A stretch of DNA of 64,000 bases from DATFQE01 sp963733845 (GCA_963733845.1 CAVTEM010000006.1:1-64000), one strand, 5' to 3'; counted from the stretch's first letter, positions 33,745 to 42,635 are shown. The notes: generated by a model not told the origin, from the letters alone. Numbers and translations are program-made.

Positions 33745-34324
33745 GTGGAGGTCACCCGCGAACGGGCCTGGGAGACGCTGACGCGCTACACGCAGAGCGA
33801 GGCGCTGCGGCGGCACGCGCTCGCGGTGGAGGCGTCGGTCGGCCTCTACGCCGAGAAGCTGGATGGAGACGAGGAACTCTGGCGCGCAACGGCGCTCCTG
33901 CACGACTTCGACTACGAGATCCACCCCACGCTCGACCAGCACCCGCAGGACGGCGCGGCGATCCTGCGCGAGGAGGGCTGGCCCGAGGAGGTGATCGAGG
34001 CCGTGCTCTCGCACGCCGAGCACCTGGAGATGCCGCGCGACACACCGCTGAAGCGCGTGCTGTTCGCCTGCGACGAGCTGAGCGGCTTCGTGCACGCCTG
34101 CGGGCTGGTGCGGCCGACGGGCGTGGACGGGCTGGAGCCGAAGTCGGTCAAGAAGAAGCTCAAGCAGCCGTCCTTCGCGGCGGGCGTGCATCGTGACGAG
34201 GTGTACGCGGGCGCCGAGCTGCTCGGGCTCGAGCTGGACGAGCACATCCGCAATGTCGTCGCCGCCCTGCAGCCGATCGCGCGCGGAGCTGGGCCTGCGC
34301 ACCGCGGCGGACGCTCCGGCCTAG
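33745..34324 (+). CDS. HD-domain hydrolase, frame break near 3' end
   Basis: GTG at 33745 opens VEVTRERAWETLTRYTQSEA. HD residues appear as ALRRHALAVEASVGLYAEKL with His, then RATALLHDFDYEIHP with the His-Asp pair, AVLSHAEHLEMP and FACDELSGFVHACGLVRP. This is the HDIG-type small hydrolase annotated as a predicted nucleotidase/phosphohydrolase. The frame runs on to 34383, but dropping one base in GCGCGCG near 34290 gives the family-like end ELGLRTAADAPA with TAG at 34322-34324, about 192 residues. The in-frame alternative ends in an atypical Gly/Arg/Pro-rich tail. Confidence 0.85.
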
Positions 34325-34356
34325 TCCCGTCCGGCCAATGCCCCTGGGGCCGGCCG

Positions 34357-34423
34357 CTGACCACCCACCGGTCAGGACCCTAGTCGGGACTTCCGCACGC
34401 GTGTGTGACGACTCGTGACGAGT
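34357..34423. repeat. Hairpin and palindrome between convergent genes
   Basis: CTGACC (34357-34362) and GGTCAG (34370-34375) form a 6-bp stem with 7-base loop. ACTCGT-G-ACGAGT at 34411-34423 is a perfect 13-base palindrome. Both lie between the convergent HD and aminotransferase genes, where bidirectional termination would be expected, but neither has a T-tract. Confidence 0.4.
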
Positions 34424-34429
34424 TCGTGT

Positions 34430-35527
34430 CTACGGAGCCACGGCCGCGAGCAACCGCTCGACGTCGTCGTCGCTCGTCCAGTAGCCGCACGACGCGCGCA
34501 GCCAGTTCAGTCCCGGCAGGTCGCGGATCACCACGCCCTGCTCCCAGGCGCTCGCCGCCAGCTCGGACGCGTTGCCCTCGGCACGCCACGAGATCAGACC
34601 GGCGTGACCCGGCTCCGTGACCAGGTCGACCCGCTCCGCCAGCCGCTCGCGGCACGCGTCCGCCACCTGGCGCGCCCGCTCGAACCGCCACTCGGGCAGC
34701 CCGGCGAGGGCGGCCTCCAGCCCGCCCAGCGAGGCCGGCGGGATCCAGCCAGGGTCGAAGCGGGCCGCCCCGTCGCGCACGACGAACGTCCCGTCCGGCT
34801 CGAACCCCTCCTGCGCGAAGTAGCTCGGCTTCGACAGGCGCAGCCCGTCCGGATCGGCCACGTACAGCGCGCCCGTCGAATCCGGCCCGCACAGCCACTT
34901 CTGGCCCGAAACCGTGTAGAAGTCGAAGCCCGCGGCCTCGACCGGGATAGCGCCGACGGACTGGGCCCCGTCCACGAGCACCGGTAGCCCCGTCTCCTCC
35001 TTCAGCTCGCGCACGGGCAACACGTGTCCGGTCGTCCAGGCGACGTGAGAAAGGGCAAGCAGCTTCGTCTTCGGACCGACCTGCTCCCGGATCACGTCGA
35101 AAGCCTCCTCGGCAGGCCGATCCCGCACCCGGGCAACGCGAACGCGAGCCTCCGACACCCCGATCGGGCCCACAAGGCCGAAATGCTCCACGTCCGTGGT
35201 CACGATCTCGTCGTCGGGACCGAGGTCGAGCCCGCCGAGGACGATGTTGCAGCCCTCGGTGGTCGACGACGTCAGCGAGAGGTTCTCGACGGGGACGTGG
35301 ATCGCCGCCGCCAGCGCGGCCCGCACGCGGCCGCGAGCCTCGATCAGGTCGAGGAACTGCGCGATCCCGCCGCGACCGCCCGCCAGCTCGGCGGCGAGCC
35401 GCTCCGCCATCACCGCCGCCGTCCGCCTCGCCAACGGCCCGATCGAGCCCGCGTTCAGGTACGCCAGGCGCTCGAGCACCGGGAACTCAGCGCGCACCTC
35501 CTCGAAGACAGCCACGGCGGCCTTCAT
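34430..35527 (-). CDS. Class V PLP-dependent aminotransferase (cysteine-desulfurase/isopenicillin-N-epimerase-like)
   Basis: A 365-residue fold-type I PLP enzyme. YLNAGSIGPLARRTAAVMAE is the N-terminal substrate loop, LSLTSSTTEGCNIVLGGLDL the phosphate-binding region, ALSHVAWTTGHVLPVREL follows, then VLVDGAQSVGAIPV with the PLP-binding Asp, and the Schiff-base Lys in FYTVSGQKWLCGPDSTGALY. The C-terminal small domain ends WLRASCGYWTSDDDVERLLA. No active-site Cys loop typical of cysteine desulfurases is evident, so epimerase/lyase-like chemistry is also possible. It overlaps the endonuclease/phosphatase gene by 4 bases. Confidence 0.92.
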   Translation of the reverse strand: MKAAVAVFEEVRAEFPVLERLAYLNAGSIGPLARRTAAVMAERLAAELAGGRGGIAQFLDLIEARGRVRAALAAAIHVPVENLSLTSSTTEGCNIVLGGLDLGPDDEIVTTDVEHFGLVGPIGVSEARVRVARVRDRPAEEAFDVIREQVGPKTKLLALSHVAWTTGHVLPVRELKEETGLPVLVDGAQSVGAIPVEAAGFDFYTVSGQKWLCGPDSTGALYVADPDGLRLSKPSYFAQEGFEPDGTFVVRDGAARFDPGWIPPASLGGLEAALAGLPEWRFERARQVADACRERLAERVDLVTEPGHAGLISWRAEGNASELAASAWEQGVVIRDLPGLNWLRASCGYWTSDDDVERLLAAVAP

Positions 35528-36346
35528 AGCGGATCGCCCACGTCGAGCCGGACGTCAACCGGACTGTGGTCGCTGACGACCACGCCGTCGAGCTGCCGTG
35601 CCGCGATCGGCCACCGCTCCGGCGGCCCCGCCTCGGCGCCCCGCACGAGCACGTGGTCGATCCCCACACCGGGTCGCGAGAACCCCCACTCCGGGCCTGT
35701 CAGCTCGCGCAGGATCAGCGAGCGCTCGGCCGTCACGTTGAAGTCGCCCACGAGCAGGCAGACCTCCTCCGGGCCGGCCAGCGCGTCGGCGAACGTCGCC
35801 GCCCGCAGCACCTCGGCGTCCGGGATCCGCTTGTCCTTGGAACCGGTGGCATGGAAGTTGGCGATCGCCGCGACCCGCCCGTCGGGGAGGAGCGACGCGC
35901 AGTGCCTGGCAGACGCGCCGCTCCTTCGCCCAGTAGAGCTCGTCGACGAGCGGCAAGCCCAGCCTGCTCGCCTGTGCCCGCCTGAAGCCGCGTGCGTTGA
36001 GCACGAGCGACCGGCGCTGGAGCACCCGCAGGTGAGGCGCGAGCAGGATCGCGTTCGCCTGGCCCGCGAACGCGCCGCGAAACCGGGCCGGATCGAGCGC
36101 GGTCAGCCATCGGCCGAGCTTCGCCCTCGAGGGGAACGGACCGAGCGAGGGCCGCGCGCCCACCGAGCCGAACGCCTCCATCCCGCTCCAATCGCCGAGC
36201 AACTCGAGCGACCACGGCGGCACCTCCTGCAGGCAGAGCACGTCCGGACGGTCCTCGGTCGCAAGCCGGATCATCCGCTCGAGGTACAGCGCCCGCCCGG
36301 GCGGGTGAGAGCGCCCGTGGAACACGTTCCAGGTGCGGATCAGCAC
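35524..36346 (-). pseudogene. Endonuclease/exonuclease/phosphatase-family protein, one frame break
   Basis: ATG at 36346 opens MLIRTWNVFHGRSHPPGR with the conserved Asn, then RPDVLCLQEVPPWSLELLGD with the metal Glu. The first frame runs to ERRVCQALR; near 35895 one surplus base must be skipped to reach ASLLPDGRVAAIANFHATGS, then EEVCLLVGDFNVTAER with catalytic Asp and Asn, GIDHVLVRG, and the final VVVSDHSPVDVRLDV with the Asp-His pair. All active-site motifs of the DNase I-like fold are present, so the restored protein of about 273 residues should be functional. The substrate (phosphodiester or inositol/sphingomyelin type) is unknown. Confidence 0.8.
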
Positions 36347-36364
36347 CGCATTACTCTAGGCGCG

Positions 36365-37423
36365 GTGCGGATCGTCCTCGCCGACCCCTCCTCCTTCACG
36401 CCCGAGTACGACCACGAGCTCGCGGCCGCCCTCGCGCGCGCGGGCGAGGACGTCGAGCTGGTGACGTCGCGCTTCCGCTTCGGCGAGACCCCGACCCCCG
36501 ACGGCTACCGGCGCAACGAGCTCTTCTACCCGCTCAGCTCGCGCGTGTTCCGTCGCTCTCGCCTGCGGCTGCCGCTCAAGGCGCTCGAGCACCCGCTCGG
36601 GCTCGCGCGGCTCGCGCGGCGGCCGGCGGACGTCCTCCACGTGCAGTGGCTCGCCGCGCCCGAGATCGACGCGCGAGCCCTCCGCTCCCGCGCGCCGCTC
36701 GTGTTCACCGCCCACGACCTGCTGCCGCGGCGCACCGCGAAGAAGGTCGAGCTCTGGCGCCGCCTGCTCGGCCGCTTCGACCGGGTGGTCGTGCACAGCG
36801 AGCGCGGACGCGAGACGCTCGCCGGCCTCGGTGTCGACGAGGCCCGGCTCCGCGTCGTTCCGCACCCCGTCTTCCCCAGCGACCCGCCCCGGCGCGACGA
36901 CGGTCGCACCGTGCTCGCGCTCGGGATGATCAGGTCCTACAAGGGCCTCGGCGACGCGATCGAGGCGGTCAAGCGAGCCGACGGCGCCCGTTTGCTGGTC
37001 GCCGGCGAGCCGCTCGAGCCCGTCGAGCCCTACCGCGCGGCGGCCGGAGACCGGGCGGAGTGGCGCCTGCGCTACCTCACCTCGGCCGAGGTGGACGACG
37101 CGCTCGGCGAGGCGACCGTCGCGGTCTTTCCCTACCGCCCCGAGATCGACCAGAGCGGGGCGCTGCTCCGCGCACTGGGCGCCGGCGTCCCCGCGGTCGC
37201 CTACGACGTCGGCGGCCTCGCCGAGCCGGTCGCCCGCTTCGGCGCCGGCCGCGTCGTTCCCGCCGGTGACGTGGACGGCCTCGCGGCGGCAATTGCCGAG
37301 CTGACGGGCGACGAGGAGGCCCTTGCGGCCGCCCGCGCAGGTGCCCAGCGGGCCCGCGCCGAGTTGACCTGGGACGCCGCCGCGGCCGCCCACCTCGCCC
37401 TCTATCGGGAGCTGCTCGAGTGA
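36365..37423 (+). CDS. Glycosyltransferase family 1/4-type
   Basis: A 352-residue GT-B glycosyltransferase. The N-terminal domain reads VRIVLADPSSFTPEYDHELA, ADVLHVQWLAAPEIDARAL and APLVFTAHDLLPRRTAKKVE. The donor-binding domain has HSERGRETLAGLGVDEARLR, VVPHPVFPSD, VLALGMIRSYKGLGDAIEAV with the phosphate-binding Arg/Lys, and the EX7E-type region DQSGALLRALGAGVPAVAYD. GTG at 36365 gives the expected start on the first beta strand; it is divergent from the endonuclease gene with an 18-base gap. The sugar and acceptor are unknown. Confidence 0.92.
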   Translation: MRIVLADPSSFTPEYDHELAAALARAGEDVELVTSRFRFGETPTPDGYRRNELFYPLSSRVFRRSRLRLPLKALEHPLGLARLARRPADVLHVQWLAAPEIDARALRSRAPLVFTAHDLLPRRTAKKVELWRRLLGRFDRVVVHSERGRETLAGLGVDEARLRVVPHPVFPSDPPRRDDGRTVLALGMIRSYKGLGDAIEAVKRADGARLLVAGEPLEPVEPYRAAAGDRAEWRLRYLTSAEVDDALGEATVAVFPYRPEIDQSGALLRALGAGVPAVAYDVGGLAEPVARFGAGRVVPAGDVDGLAAAIAELTGDEEALAAARAGAQRARAELTWDAAAAAHLALYRELLE

Positions 37424-37725
37424 TCTTCGGACGGCGCCGGTTCGCGGACGCGATCGCGCGCCAGCTCGACCTGTTCGAGGCCGAGAACGCCGCGCTTCTC
37501 CGCCGGATCGAGGAGGCGCGCACCGTCCACCGCGAAGCCGACCGCGACGACGCGGAGGAGCGCTACTCGGAGTTCCTCGACCTCGTCGAGCTCGCGACCG
37601 ACGAGCTCGCGGAGATGCGAGACGCGTTCGCGGCGACACTCGACGAGGACGCGGCCGAGAAGTACGAAGCCGCGTTCGAGCGGGCGTTCCGCAAGCGCTT
37701 TCCGGTGTTGCGCGCCGCCGGCTGA
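37420..37725 (+). CDS. Small coiled-coil hypothetical protein
   Basis: A 101-residue, Ala/Glu/Arg-rich protein predicted to be almost wholly helical: RFADAIARQLDLFEAENAAL, LLRRIEEARTVHREADRDDA, EERYSEFLDLVELATDELAE, and the end YEAAFERAFRKRFPVLRAAG. GTG at 37420 overlaps the glycosyltransferase stop by 4 bases (GTGA), so it is expressed with it. No family recognised. Confidence 0.82.
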   Translation: MIFGRRRFADAIARQLDLFEAENAALLRRIEEARTVHREADRDDAEERYSEFLDLVELATDELAEMRDAFAATLDEDAAEKYEAAFERAFRKRFPVLRAAG

Positions 37726-37734
37726 TTTGCGGGC

Positions 37735-40700
37735 CTACCTGTGGCCGAAGTGGTGCGCGGCCGGCAACGAGCCGTGCACGTCGCCCTGCGAGAGCCGGCG
37801 CGCGAGCGGGCCGAGCGTCTCGAGCTCGCGGACGAGGACGTTGCGGTTCTCGCCGACCTTCTCGAAGCGGCCGCGGGCGAGCACGAGGGGCTCGCCGCGG
37901 ACGATGGCGCGGAAGCGGTCGTAGACCTTGGGCGGCACGATCAGGTTCATCTGGCCATGCTCGTCCTCGAGCAGCATGAAGACGACGCCGTTCGCGGTCG
38001 CAGGACGCTGGCGCGCGACGGCCATCCCGGCCACGGCGACCTGCGAGCGGTTCGGTGCGGCGCGCAGCTCCTCGCTCGAGAGCACGCCCTCGGGCAGATG
38101 CGGGCGCAGGAGCTCGAGCGGGTGGACGCCGACCGAGAGACTCGTGCGCCGGTAGTCGGCGAGCATGCGCTCCCACGGCGTCTGCTGGGGCAGCTCCGGC
38201 GTCTCGGCTGTCGGGTCGAGCGCCAGCGCCAGCTGCTGCTCCTCGCCGCCGCTGCCGGGAACCGACTGCGCCCGCGGAACGAGCCCGAGCTCCCACAGCA
38301 GCGCCCGGCGTGAGCCGCCGAGCGCGTCGCAGGCGCCCGAGCCGACGAGCGCCTCCAGCTCGTCGCGGCTGAGCGGCGCGCGCTGGGCGAGCTCCACCAC
38401 GCCCGAGAACGAGCCGCCCCGCTCCCGCTCCTCGACGAGAGCTGCTGCGTCGTCCTCGCTCAGGGAGTCGACGTACTCGAGGCCGACCCGCACGGCACCG
38501 TCCTGCACGTCGCATTTCGCCGCGCTGAGGTTGAGGTCGGGCGACAGCACCTCCACCCCGCGCCGCTGCGCGTCGCGCACGAGGGTCGCGGGCGGGTAGA
38601 AGCCCATCGGCTGCGCGTTCAGGAGGGCGCAGAGGAACTCGGCCGGGTAGTGGTGGCGCAGCCAGGCCGACTGGTACGCGAGCAGGCCGAACGCGGCGGC
38701 GTGCGACTTGGGGAAGCCGAACCCGGAGAAGGCGACGAGCTTGTCGTAGATCTCGTTCGCCAGCTCGGCGGCGACACCCTTCCCGGCCGCTCCCTTGACG
38801 AACCGCTCGCGGTAGGACTCGAGCGCCGCCTCGCTCCGCCTGCGGCTCATCGCACGGCGCAGCCCCTCGGCCTCCCCCACCGTGAAGCCTGCGAGGGCCA
38901 TCGCCACGTCCAGGACCTGATCCTGGAAGACGACGACGCCGAGCGTCGCCCGGAGCGGCTCCTCGAGCAGCGGATGGTCGGCGGGCGGGACGTAGGCCGG
39001 GTCCTCTCGCAGCTTCTGGCGCCGCTCGATGTAGGGATGGACGGCTCCACCCTGGATCGGCCCGGGCCGCACGAGAGCGACCTGGGTCATGATGTCCTCG
39101 ATCGTCTCGGGGCGGGTTCGCAGGATCACCTGCATCTGCGCGCGGCTCTCGATCTGGAAGTCGCCGACGGTGTCCGCCCGCTGGATCTCCGCGAAGACGT
39201 CCCGGTCCTCGAGCGAGATGCGCGAGAGGTCGATCGTCTCGCCGCGCAGACGAGCTACCTGGTCGACGCATTCCTCGACCGCCGAGAGCATCCCGAGCCC
39301 GAGCAGGTCGATCTTGAGGAAGCCCGCGTCCGAACAGGAGTCCTTGTCCCACTGGCACATCTGCCGGCCGGTCATCGCGCACGGCATCACCGGGACGAGC
39401 TCGACCAGCGGCCGCGAAGAGATCACCATCCCGCCCGGATGCTGCGAGATGTGTCTCGGCAGGCCTGCGATCTCGGTGCAGAGCTCCCCGAACGCCCGCC
39501 AGCGCGGCGACGCAAGGCGTCTCTCGGCCTCGGGCAGAAGCGCGAGCTCCTCGGCCACGCGCTTGGCGTTCCAACCGTCGGAGACACGCGCGAGCCGCTC
39601 CAGCTCGCCGAACGGGAGCCCGAGCGCCTTGCCGAGGTCGCGGATCGCCCCGCGCGAGCGGTAGGTGGCGAAGCTGGCCACGAGCGCCGCGTGCTCGCGC
39701 CCGTAGCGCTCGGTGACCCCGACGATCAGCTTCTCGCGGATGTCGCGCGGGAAGTCGAGGTCGATGTCGGGGACGGATTCGAGCTCGCGGTTGATGAAGC
39801 GGCCGAGCGAGAGGTCGGCGGCGACCGGGTCGACGTGCGAGAGGCCGGTCAGGTAGCAGACGAGCGAGCCGACCGAGCTCCCCCGCCCACGGCCGGGCGG
39901 CAGCGAGTGCCGGGGCGAGTCGCGGCCTCTCACCTCGCGCGCTACCTCGCGCGCGAGCTCCAGCACCTCCCAATGGAGCAGGAAGAAGCCCGAGAGCTTC
40001 AGCTCGGCGATCAGGGCCAGCTCCTCGTCGAGCCGTTCCCTCGCCCGTCTACTTAGGAGCGTACCGTTCGCGCCGCCGTAACGCTCCTCGAACGCGCCGT
40101 TGCAGACACGGGCGAGCTGGACGTCGGCCGGATCGGGCCCGTCCGAGAAGTCCGGATAGCGGTAGCCGAGCTCCTGCGTGAGGTCGAACTCGAGCCGCGC
40201 GGCCAGCTCGACGGTGCGCGCCACTGCGTCGCGGTCGTCGGGGAAGCGGTCGGCCACCTCGGCCGGGTCGAGCAGGACGCTCTCGCGGTTCCCGCGCCGC
40301 TCGCGCTCGCTGCCCTCGAGCGAGGTGCGGTTCCTGATCGCGACGAGCGCGTCCTGGAGCGCGGTGCGGCCCGGGTGGTGGGCGTGGGCGTCGCCGGTGA
40401 CGACCGTGGTAACGCCCAGCGTCTCGGCGAGCTCGCGCAGGCGGGCGTTCCGGCGCGCGTCGCCGCGCTCGTACGGGCGCTGGAGCTCGACGTGGAAGCG
40501 GTCGCGCCCGAACGCCGAGGCGAGTCGCGCTGCGGCGTTCGGATCGCGGACCGCCAGCCCGTGGCGGGCGCAGCCCGAGAGGCACACGAGGCCCTCGTTC
40601 AGCTCCTCGAGCAGCCCCTGCTCGAGCGCGGGCGGCAGCAGCTCGGCCTCGCGACCGGGCAGGCGTGTGTGCCTGTGCGCCTCGGTCAGCAGCCGGCAGA

Positions 40701-41076
40701 GGTTGGCGTAGCCCTGCGCGCTCTCGACGAGCAGCGTGACATGGGCGCCGCCCGCGAGCGTGACCTCCGCGCCGGTGATCGCCCGGACGCCGAACGCCTT
40801 GGCGGCGTGCGCGAACTCGAGCGAGCCGTAGAGCCCGTCGTGGTCGGTGAGCGCGAGCGCCTCGTAACCCAGCTCGGCCGCCCGCGCGGCCAGCTCCTCC
40901 GGGTGCGAGGCGCCGTCGAGGAACGAGTACGCCGAGTGCGCGTGCAGCTCGGCGTACGGCGCGCTCGAGCTCTTCGAGCTCGCGTGTGCAGAGGACGCGA
41001 CGCGTAGCGTGGAACCTCGTACGGCCGGTCTCCCAGGCCGGCGTGCTGCGTGCGTGGAAGGCCCTCCACGCCTCAG
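37735..41076 (-). CDS. dnaE2: Error-prone DNA polymerase DnaE2/ImuC (start unresolved)
   Basis: A C-family polymerase alpha subunit of more than 1,070 residues. The PHP domain opens YAELHAHSAYSFLDGASHPE and ALALTDHDGLYGSLEF. The catalytic core has PDIDLDFPRDIREKLIVGVT with two metal Asp residues, ISQHPGGMVISSRPL, GFGFPKSHAAAFGLLAYQSA and an OB domain near the end. The frame is open well above 41000 with no ATG, GTG or TTG; CTG at 41074-41076 is one option. A TTG at 41098 in the next frame joined by one surplus base is the other. Homology is certain only below 40960. It is the last gene of the SOS operon and acts with ImuB in translesion synthesis. Confidence 0.92.
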   Translation of the reverse strand: MRRGGPSTHAARRPGRPAVRGSTLRVASSAHASSKSSSAPYAELHAHSAYSFLDGASHPEELAARAAELGYEALALTDHDGLYGSLEFAHAAKAFGVRAITGAEVTLAGGAHVTLLVESAQGYANLCRLLTEAHRHTRLPGREAELLPPALEQGLLEELNEGLVCLSGCARHGLAVRDPNAAARLASAFGRDRFHVELQRPYERGDARRNARLRELAETLGVTTVVTGDAHAHHPGRTALQDALVAIRNRTSLEGSERERRGNRESVLLDPAEVADRFPDDRDAVARTVELAARLEFDLTQELGYRYPDFSDGPDPADVQLARVCNGAFEERYGGANGTLLSRRARERLDEELALIAELKLSGFFLLHWEVLELAREVAREVRGRDSPRHSLPPGRGRGSSVGSLVCYLTGLSHVDPVAADLSLGRFINRELESVPDIDLDFPRDIREKLIVGVTERYGREHAALVASFATYRSRGAIRDLGKALGLPFGELERLARVSDGWNAKRVAEELALLPEAERRLASPRWRAFGELCTEIAGLPRHISQHPGGMVISSRPLVELVPVMPCAMTGRQMCQWDKDSCSDAGFLKIDLLGLGMLSAVEECVDQVARLRGETIDLSRISLEDRDVFAEIQRADTVGDFQIESRAQMQVILRTRPETIEDIMTQVALVRPGPIQGGAVHPYIERRQKLREDPAYVPPADHPLLEEPLRATLGVVVFQDQVLDVAMALAGFTVGEAEGLRRAMSRRRSEAALESYRERFVKGAAGKGVAAELANEIYDKLVAFSGFGFPKSHAAAFGLLAYQSAWLRHHYPAEFLCALLNAQPMGFYPPATLVRDAQRRGVEVLSPDLNLSAAKCDVQDGAVRVGLEYVDSLSEDDAAALVEERERGGSFSGVVELAQRAPLSRDELEALVGSGACDALGGSRRALLWELGLVPRAQSVPGSGGEEQQLALALDPTAETPELPQQTPWERMLADYRRTSLSVGVHPLELLRPHLPEGVLSSEELRAAPNRSQVAVAGMAVARQRPATANGVVFMLLEDEHGQMNLIVPPKVYDRFRAIVRGEPLVLARGRFEKVGENRNVLVRELETLGPLARRLSQGDVHGSLPAAHHFGHR

Positions 41077-41104
41077 CGCCTCTGGGAAAATCGGCCAAGA
41101 GCCC

Positions 41105-41335
41105 TCACGCTCCGCGCTGGCTGAACCAGCACCCGCGCTCCTCGTCGCGAAAGACGACCGTGTTCTCGCCGGTCTCGAGCACGACTTCGAAGTAGCGGCG
41201 ATCGACGGGGTCCTCCGTCCACCAGCGGTCGACGACGCGCCATTCCTCTCGGACGAACGCCACTCCCTGGCGATTCACGCGCCCGGGCGTGCCGTCCACT
41301 CGGGCCTCGACGAGCGCCCGCCTGGGCTCGTTTAC
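41105..41335 (-). CDS. DUF6504 protein of the imuB-dnaE2 cassette, apparent GTA start
   Basis: A 76-residue protein: NEPRRALVEARVDGTPGRVN, VAFVREEWRVVDRWWTEDPV, then DRRYFEVVLETGENTVVFRD and ERGCWFSQRGA. This matches the short DUF6504 family found between imuB and dnaE2 in Actinobacteria. Family members start at the equivalent of xNEPRRA, where this sequence has GTA (41333-41335) overlapping the imuB stop as GTAA. GTG with a TGA stop would be expected, so a G-to-A change or base error is likely. The next in-frame GTG would lose about 12 conserved residues. The function is unknown. Confidence 0.8.
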   Translation of the reverse strand, partial: VNEPRRALVEARVDGTPGRVNRQGVAFVREEWRVVDRWWTEDPVDRRYFEVVLETGENTVVFRDEERGCWFSQRGA

Positions 41336-42516
41336 TCGTCCCGCGCGACGAGCAGTGCGCGCTGTTCGGGAATCCGTGACCAGGGCGCCACCTCCACGAC
41401 GGAGCAGACCGCGCCGCCGCCCGTGCTTGCGCGCACCTGGCGGAGGCCTTCGCCGAGCCGGACGGTGAGCTCGTCGCCTTCCGACTTGACCAGCTCGAGC
41501 TGCCGGCCCGTCGAACGCGCCAGCTCGACCGCCTCGAGCCTGAGCGTGACGACCGGGCCTGGCAGCTCGGCCAGCTTTGGTCCGAGCGCGACGCGTAGAC
41601 GGTCGCGCTCGGCATTGGGCTCGCGCAGTGTCAGCGTGCGGCGCCAGGAGCCGCCGCCGACGAGGCGGGCCGACAGCGCGAGCTTGCGCACGAGCCGGTC
41701 GGCGCGCTCTGGCCGCGCGAGCAGTCCGTCGAGCAGGACGTTCAGCGCCCTGCGCAGGGTGAGCTCGTTGCCCACCGCCTCGGGGAACTCGAGCATCTCG
41801 GCGAGCTCGGCCGCCGGCCTGCGCGCGCGCACGCGTCTCCCCTGCTCGCCGCGCGCGAGGTTCCAGGCCTTGCGGCCGTCCGTCCCGAGCCGTTCGGCGA
41901 CCGCGGCCGCGGGCAGCGAGGCGAGGTCGCCGACGCGCCGGACGCCGAGCTCGGCGAGCTCCTCGCGCCTGCGCTGCTCCAGCGGGAGCAGCTCGAGCGG
42001 CAGCGGGGCGAGAAAGCCTGCGGCGCGGCCGTCGTCGACCACGAGCGCCTGGCCCGGACGGGCCACGTTCGCGGCCGCAAGGGCGGCAAAGCGGCGCTCG
42101 GCGGCGCCCGCGCGCGGATCCCAGCTCGAGCCCACGGCAGAGAGAGCGCGGCGGAGCGCCCCCTCGACGCCGCCGTAGAGGCGCTCGACGCCGCGTGTAT
42201 CGAAGTACGCGCAACCCTGCCCAACCGGTTCTACGGCGATGCCGACGTCCTCGAGCCGCCGCACGATCTCTTCCCACGCCTGTTCCGTTCCGGCCGGATC
42301 CGGCTCCACGAGCGCAAGCGAGGGACAGGTGGCGAGCGCCTCCCCAAGGCGCATGCCGGGCCTGACCCCCGCAGCCTCGGCGGCCGCCGTGACCGGGCCG
42401 AGCAGCGGCTCCTCTCCCTCGACCGGTGCGAGCGCGGCGGCGCGAAGCGCGAGCGCCGGCCGGGCCCGCAGCGCGGCGCGCAGCTCGAACCCCGGGATGA
42501 CGATGCAGGCGACCAT
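41332..42516 (-). CDS. imuB: ImuB-type Y-family polymerase-like protein
   Basis: A 394-residue protein with the Y-polymerase fold: MVACIVIPGFELRAALRARP, LLGPVTAAAEAAGVRPGMRL, VGQGCAYFDTRGVERLYGG, NVARPGQALVVDDGRAAGFL, and the helix-hairpin-helix region ELAELGVRRVGDLASLPAAA. The N-terminal metal Asp of active Y polymerases (DxDxFxxxVE) is replaced by IPGFELRAAL, as in ImuB, which is inactive and acts as the beta-clamp adaptor for DnaE2. ATG at 42516 is preferred to a start 27 bases earlier, which would run through the LexA boxes. Confidence 0.93.
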   Translation of the reverse strand: MVACIVIPGFELRAALRARPALALRAAALAPVEGEEPLLGPVTAAAEAAGVRPGMRLGEALATCPSLALVEPDPAGTEQAWEEIVRRLEDVGIAVEPVGQGCAYFDTRGVERLYGGVEGALRRALSAVGSSWDPRAGAAERRFAALAAANVARPGQALVVDDGRAAGFLAPLPLELLPLEQRRREELAELGVRRVGDLASLPAAAVAERLGTDGRKAWNLARGEQGRRVRARRPAAELAEMLEFPEAVGNELTLRRALNVLLDGLLARPERADRLVRKLALSARLVGGGSWRRTLTLREPNAERDRLRVALGPKLAELPGPVVTLRLEAVELARSTGRQLELVKSEGDELTVRLGEGLRQVRASTGGGAVCSVVEVAPWSRIPEQRALLVARDE

Positions 42517-42518
42517 GG

Positions 42519-42547
42519 GAACGTATGTTCTACACGAACACACGTTC
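42519..42547 (-). promoter_or_regulatory. Two LexA (SOS) boxes upstream of imuB
   Basis: GAACGTATGTTC (42519-42530) and GAACACACGTTC (42536-42547, inside CGAACACACGTTCG) each match the Gram-positive/actinobacterial LexA consensus GAAC-N4-GTTC exactly. Their centres are 17 bases apart. The first ends only 2 bases from the imuB ATG, so a bound repressor would cover the ribosome-binding and transcription start region. Confidence 0.93.
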
Positions 42548-42579
42548 GCCTGTCAAGGAAAACTTCTCTAAATGGGCGG

Positions 42580-42635
42580 TGACCGCTCTCTCGGAAGTCC
42601 GGATAGGGCTTTCCCCAGCGGATCTAGGGCTTTCC
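42580..42635. repeat. Left arm of a 24-bp inverted repeat plus 11-bp direct repeats
   Basis: Positions 42580-42603 (beginning TGACCGCTCTCTCGG) are the reverse complement of 43444-43467 with 21 of 24 matches. Immediately inside, TAGGGCTTTCC occurs twice (42604-42614 and 42625-42635), 21 bases apart, about two helical turns, which suggests a pair of protein-binding sites upstream of the secreted-protein gene. CTAGAGGCTCAG at 42638-42649 recurs at 43432-43443 as a direct repeat next to the right arm. Confidence 0.8.

Noticed and set aside
36356..39973. A 1,205-codon minus-strand frame
   Set aside because: It spans antisense of the glycosyltransferase and an alternative frame of dnaE2. Only the Arg-rich shadow pattern is seen, while both overlapping genes have clear motifs.
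41105..42277. A 390-codon frame covering DUF6504 and most of imuB
   Set aside because: Only its last 76 codons are a real protein; the rest is the shadow of imuB in a neighbouring frame.
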